From an uncultured Anaerolineae bacterium (GTDB taxonomy: Bacteria; Chloroflexota; Anaerolineae; Aggregatilineales; Phototrophicaceae), in NCBI GenBank assembly GCA_937922795.1, contig CALAJK010000010.1, forward strand, positions 62,001-126,000: 64,000 nt of DNA, given 5' to 3'. The notes below the pieces were generated by a model. That model had not been told where the DNA came from and did not search any database. It saw nothing but the letters and a program-made list of their open reading frames with translations. Positions 60,940 to 64,000 of this stretch are shown piece by piece (positions within the stretch are counted from its first letter, which is position 1; each line of letters starts with the position of its first letter). The translations under genes were made by a program, and so were the position numbers.

Positions 60940-62493
60940 TCAACCGGCGGGATCGTCCGCTTCGTCCTCCTTGCGTTCCGGGGCGCGCCCGAACACCTCC
61001 GTCATCCGCGCCAGCCGCACTTTCGCCGGGTGTTCCAGCCAGTCGGCGGTGAAGCGCCAGCCCCAGTTGCCCGCCTCGCGCCCCGGCGTGTTCATCCGGG
61101 TGTCCGCCCCGAACCCCAATACGTCTTGCAGCGGGGCGATGAAGGTGTGTGCCACCGACATCATCCCCAGCCGGATGAGATCCCAGTGCGGCTCGGTGAC
61201 CGGATGGCCGACGTAATCTTCCAGATAGGCGCGGATGTCGGGCGTGGCCTCGCCGGTCTGCCACCAGCCCAGCGTGGTGTTGTTGTCGTGCGTGCCGGTG
61301 TAGACGACGCAGTTCTTCTCGTGGTGATGCGGCAGGAAGCGGTTCTCGCCGCCCGCGCCGCCAAAAGCGAACTGGAGGATCTTCATGCCGGGCAGCCCCA
61401 GGCCATCGCGCAGCTCGACCACGCCGGGCGTGATGACGCCCAGGTCTTCGGCGATGATCGGCAGCGTGGACAGCGTCTCTTGCAGCCGGTTGAAGAACTC
61501 GAACCGCGGGCCGGGCACCCACTGGCCGATGACGGCCGTCGGTTCGCTGGCGGGCACTTCCCAGTAGGCCTCAAACCCCCGGAAGTGATCCAGCCGCACC
61601 AGGTCGACCGTCGCCAGCGTGGCCTTGAAACGTTCCATCCACCACTGATACCCGTCTTCCGCCATCCGGTCCCAACGGTAAAGCGGGTTGCCCCAGCGCT
61701 GCCCGGTCGGACTGAAGTAATCCGGCGGCACGCCGGCGACCACCGTCGGCCGGCCCAACTCGTCCAGGTAGAACAGATGCCGGTTCGCCCACACGTCGCT
61801 GCTGTCGTGGGCGACGAAGATCGGGATGTCGCCGATCAAGCGGACGCCCTGGGCGTTGGCGTAGGTTTTCAGCGCGTGCCACTGGCGGAAGAACAGCCAT
61901 TGGCGGAAGCGGTGCTCCTCAACCTTCCGCGCGTGTTTCTGGCGCGCGGCGGCCAGCGCCTCAGGATGGCGCAGCGCCTCGCCCTCCGGCCATTCAACCC
62001 ACGGCTGGCCGCCGTAGGACTCTTTGAGCGCCACGAACAGGGCGAAATCCTCCAGCCAGTGCGCATTGGCCGCCGCCCAGCCCTCGTACTCGGCGCGCTG
62101 TTCGGGCGTGCTGTGCGCCTGATAACCCTTGAAGGCCTTCGCCAGCATGTGGTTGTGGTACGCGATGACTGGGCCGAAATCCACCAGATGCGGATTGAAA
62201 GCCGGCGCGTTGGCCAGATCGGCTTCGGTCAGCCAGCCATCCTGCGCCAGCCGGTCGAAGCTGATCAGCAGCGTGTTGCCGGCGAACGCCGACAGACACT
62301 GATAAGGCGAGTCGCCGTAGCTGGTCGGCCCCAGCGGCAGCACCTGCCACAGGCTCTGGTTGGACTCAACCAGCCAGTCCACGAACTGGTAGGCGTAGTC
62401 GCCCAGGTCGCCAATACCGTATTTGCCGGGCAGCGACGTGGGGTGCAGCAGCACACCGCTGGAACGGGGAAATAACGCGCTGGTCGGAGTCAT
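60940..62493 (-). CDS. malQ: 4-alpha-glucanotransferase (MalQ)
   Basis: The 517-aa GH77 enzyme transfers alpha-1,4-glucan segments (amylomaltase). Visible motifs: SSGVLLHPTSLPGKYGIGDL, WQVLPLGPTSYGDSPYQCLS, LIGDIPIFVAHDSSDVWA, VRLDHFRGFEAYWEVP (catalytic nucleophile Asp), PIIAEDLGVITPGV (acid/base Glu) and YTGTHDNNTTLGWW (transition-state Asp). The length is standard. It is preceded at 72 nt by the hisS stop on the same strand. Confidence 0.95.
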   Translation of the reverse strand: MTPTSALFPRSSGVLLHPTSLPGKYGIGDLGDYAYQFVDWLVESNQSLWQVLPLGPTSYGDSPYQCLSAFAGNTLLISFDRLAQDGWLTEADLANAPAFNPHLVDFGPVIAYHNHMLAKAFKGYQAHSTPEQRAEYEGWAAANAHWLEDFALFVALKESYGGQPWVEWPEGEALRHPEALAAARQKHARKVEEHRFRQWLFFRQWHALKTYANAQGVRLIGDIPIFVAHDSSDVWANRHLFYLDELGRPTVVAGVPPDYFSPTGQRWGNPLYRWDRMAEDGYQWWMERFKATLATVDLVRLDHFRGFEAYWEVPASEPTAVIGQWVPGPRFEFFNRLQETLSTLPIIAEDLGVITPGVVELRDGLGLPGMKILQFAFGGAGGENRFLPHHHEKNCVVYTGTHDNNTTLGWWQTGEATPDIRAYLEDYVGHPVTEPHWDLIRLGMMSVAHTFIAPLQDVLGFGADTRMNTPGREAGNWGWRFTADWLEHPAKVRLARMTEVFGRAPERKEDEADDPAG

Positions 62494-62564
62494 GAGCCCA
62501 TCCTATCGTTATCGAACCACAAGCAGGCGCTATTGTACCAGAGGGGGCGATGGCGGCTACCCGC

Positions 62565-63911
62565 TCAGCTCTCCCGCTGCCCCGCCAGCAGGTCGCGCAC
62601 GGCGGCTGCAACCGCCTCCCGCGCCGCGTTCACCTCCAACCCATCGCGCAGCCGTTTGAGCCGCACCACGCCGGCCGCCTGTTCCTCTGGTCCCAGCACG
62701 GCCACCACCGGGATGCCCTTCTTGTCGGCGTAGTTGAACTGCCGCCCCAGGTTCTTATCTTGCAGGTACAGCTCTACATTGACGCCGGCGGCGCGCAGGT
62801 CGGCCGCCAGCGTGACAGCCGCCAGTCGGCTGGCCTCATCGAAGACGGTCACCAGCGCCTGCACCACCGTACCGCCCAGCTCCGGCGGGTACAGCCCTAG
62901 GATGTCCATCAGGTCAATGATGCGCTCGATGCCCAAGGACGTGCCGGTGGTCGGCAGGCTGTCCTTGCGGAACAAGCCGATCAGATCGTCGTAGCGGCCG
63001 CCGCCGGTCACGCTGCCCAGGTTCGGCTCGGTGATGACCGTCTCGAAGATCGGGCCGGTGTAATAGCCCAGGCCGCGCACCATGGTGAAGTCGAACTCGT
63101 AATCCTGCGACGAGATGCGCGCCGCCTCCAGGTAGCCGGCCAGCTCCCGCAGCTCGCGGATGCCTTCGGCGGCTTCCGGGATATGCCCTAGCACCTCGTC
63201 CATGTAGTCCAGGTTGGCCGCGCCCGGCCGGCGGGACTGGATGAGCGCCATCATGCGGTTCACCGCCGCCGCTGGCAGGCCGCGCTCCAGCAGTTCAGCC
63301 TCTACGCCCGCCGCCCCGATCTTGTCAAACTTATCGATGCTGCGGTACAGGTCGCCGAGCTGCGCCGCCGGCACGCCGGCATAGTGGCCCATGCCGGTCA
63401 GGATTTTGCGGTTGTTGATCTTGACGGTGAACTGCTGGAAGCCCAACCGCCGCAGCGCGGTGACGACCACGCCCAGCACTTCGGCGTCGGCGCTCATGCT
63501 GGCCACCCCCACGATGTCCACGTCGCATTGGTAGAACTCGCGGTAGCGCCCGCGCTGCGGCCGTTCGGCGCGCCACACCGGCGCTAGTTGGTAGCGCTTG
63601 AACGGCAGCGTCAGGTCATTCTCGTACTGCGCCACCACCCGCGCCAGCGGCACGGTCAGATCATAGCGCAGCGAGACTTCTTCTTTGCCGCCGGGATGCT
63701 GGGCGTGGTAGATGAGCTTCTCGGCCTCCTCGCCATATTTGCCCATCAGCGTCTCGCGCAGCTCCAGCGTGGGCGTGTGCAGCGGCTCGAACCCGTACAG
63801 ATGGAACACGTCGCGCACCACGCCGAACACATACTCGCGCTTGAGCATGTCGCCCGGCAGGAAGTCGCGCATCCCTTTCGGCAGCCGGGGCTTGATCTTG
63901 ACCTGAGACAT
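62565..63911 (-). CDS. hisS: Histidyl-tRNA synthetase (HisRS)
   Basis: The class II synthetase is 448 aa, with KIKPRLPKGMRDFLPGDML at the N-terminus, motif 1 around FEPLHTPTLELRETLMGKYG, motif 2 in VWRAERPQRGRYREFYQCDV, the HisRS-specific FDFTMVRGLGYYTGPIFE and motif 3 in TTGTSLGIERIIDLM. A C-terminal anticodon-binding domain follows (VQALVTVFDEASRLAAVTLA). ATG 63911 gives the family N-terminus. Only 27 nt separate it from a terminator hairpin upstream. Confidence 0.96.
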   Translation of the reverse strand: MSQVKIKPRLPKGMRDFLPGDMLKREYVFGVVRDVFHLYGFEPLHTPTLELRETLMGKYGEEAEKLIYHAQHPGGKEEVSLRYDLTVPLARVVAQYENDLTLPFKRYQLAPVWRAERPQRGRYREFYQCDVDIVGVASMSADAEVLGVVVTALRRLGFQQFTVKINNRKILTGMGHYAGVPAAQLGDLYRSIDKFDKIGAAGVEAELLERGLPAAAVNRMMALIQSRRPGAANLDYMDEVLGHIPEAAEGIRELRELAGYLEAARISSQDYEFDFTMVRGLGYYTGPIFETVITEPNLGSVTGGGRYDDLIGLFRKDSLPTTGTSLGIERIIDLMDILGLYPPELGGTVVQALVTVFDEASRLAAVTLAADLRAAGVNVELYLQDKNLGRQFNYADKKGIPVVAVLGPEEQAAGVVRLKRLRDGLEVNAAREAVAAAVRDLLAGQRES

Positions 63912-63938
63912 AGGCGTTCCTCGCGTCCTCACAGGCAT

Positions 63939-63965
63939 AAAAAAAGCGCAGACCAGCGTCCGCGC
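63939..63965 (-). terminator. Intrinsic terminator/attenuator immediately before hisS
   Basis: On the minus strand GCGCGGAC and GTCTGCGC form an 8-bp stem (one G-T pair) with a CAGC-complement tetraloop, followed by TTTTTTT, 27 nt before the hisS start. There is no room for a promoter between, so it may be a regulatory attenuator for hisS. Confidence 0.8.
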
Positions 63966-64000
63966 TTCGCAAGTAAAGCGGGGCTGGTCAGCGGTTCAAT

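Overview
The window is a GC-rich bacterial chromosome segment, packed with genes in operon-like runs. It most likely comes from the Chloroflexota, in or near the Anaerolineae. That assignment is an inference from gene content: a division and cell-wall (dcw) cluster with CvpA-like genes behind murG, a fadNAE-like beta-oxidation operon, many beta-propeller proteins and short lipoproteins with Thr/Pro linkers, Uma2 and TIR proteins, and a formylglycine-generating-enzyme-like (FGE) protein with a diversity-generating-retroelement (DGR) style tail. No rRNA is present to confirm it.

Layout. (1) 0-9 kb, minus strand: dcw cluster rsmH, ftsL-like, class B PBP, mraY, murD, ftsW, murG, then two tandem CvpA-like genes, the last cut by the window edge. 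murE and murF are not between the PBP and mraY. (2) 9-18 kb: an FHA-TM-thioredoxin fusion, uvrC, a DedA protein, an uncharacterised protein, an SMP-30-like propeller, glycerate kinase, a degenerate receiver and a propeller lipoprotein. (3) 18-21.7 kb, plus strand: KDPG-type aldolase, proB, proA and a receiver, behind a near-consensus sigma-70 promoter. (4) 21.7-30.7 kb, minus strand: fatty-acid oxidation operon (TetR, SDR, two acyl-CoA dehydrogenases, FadN-like fusion, thiolase) with a Uma2 gene and a truncated TIR gene inside it. (5) 31.8-37.7 kb, plus strand: serB-like, HAD, phosphatidylcholine-synthase-like, serA-like, GT-C glycosyltransferase and a lipoprotein. (6) 37.7-46.3 kb: lipoproteins, an orphan solute-binding lipoprotein, a receiver, lipB, a dienelactone-hydrolase-like protein, a GNAT protein, an M42 peptidase gene broken by a 7-bp duplication, and coaX. 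(7) 46.3-54.8 kb, minus strand: a LacI regulator and a carbohydrate cluster (NagB-like, PIG-L deacetylase, Gfo/Idh/MocA, TIM-barrel isomerase, SsuA/TauA-type ABC transporter, VOC protein) with a strong palindrome upstream of its first gene. (8) 54.8-59.5 kb: a rearranged island with a TIR-FGE protein whose C-terminus looks like a DGR variable region, a GC-rich hairpin, a frameshifted and truncated DGR reverse transcriptase, a WD40 protein, a transposase fragment and tRNA-Asn. (9) 59.6-64 kb: a GNAT protein, malQ and hisS, with a terminator hairpin just before hisS.

The most interesting item is the degenerate DGR at 55-56.7 kb. The target gene is intact and its diversified codons are visible, but the reverse transcriptase survives only as an N-terminal scrap and I see no template repeat in the window. 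Other points worth attention are the M42 frameshift, the FHA-TM-thioredoxin fusion, enzymes with substituted catalytic residues (SerA-like, DLH-like), the candidate hisS attenuator, and the operator-like palindromes.
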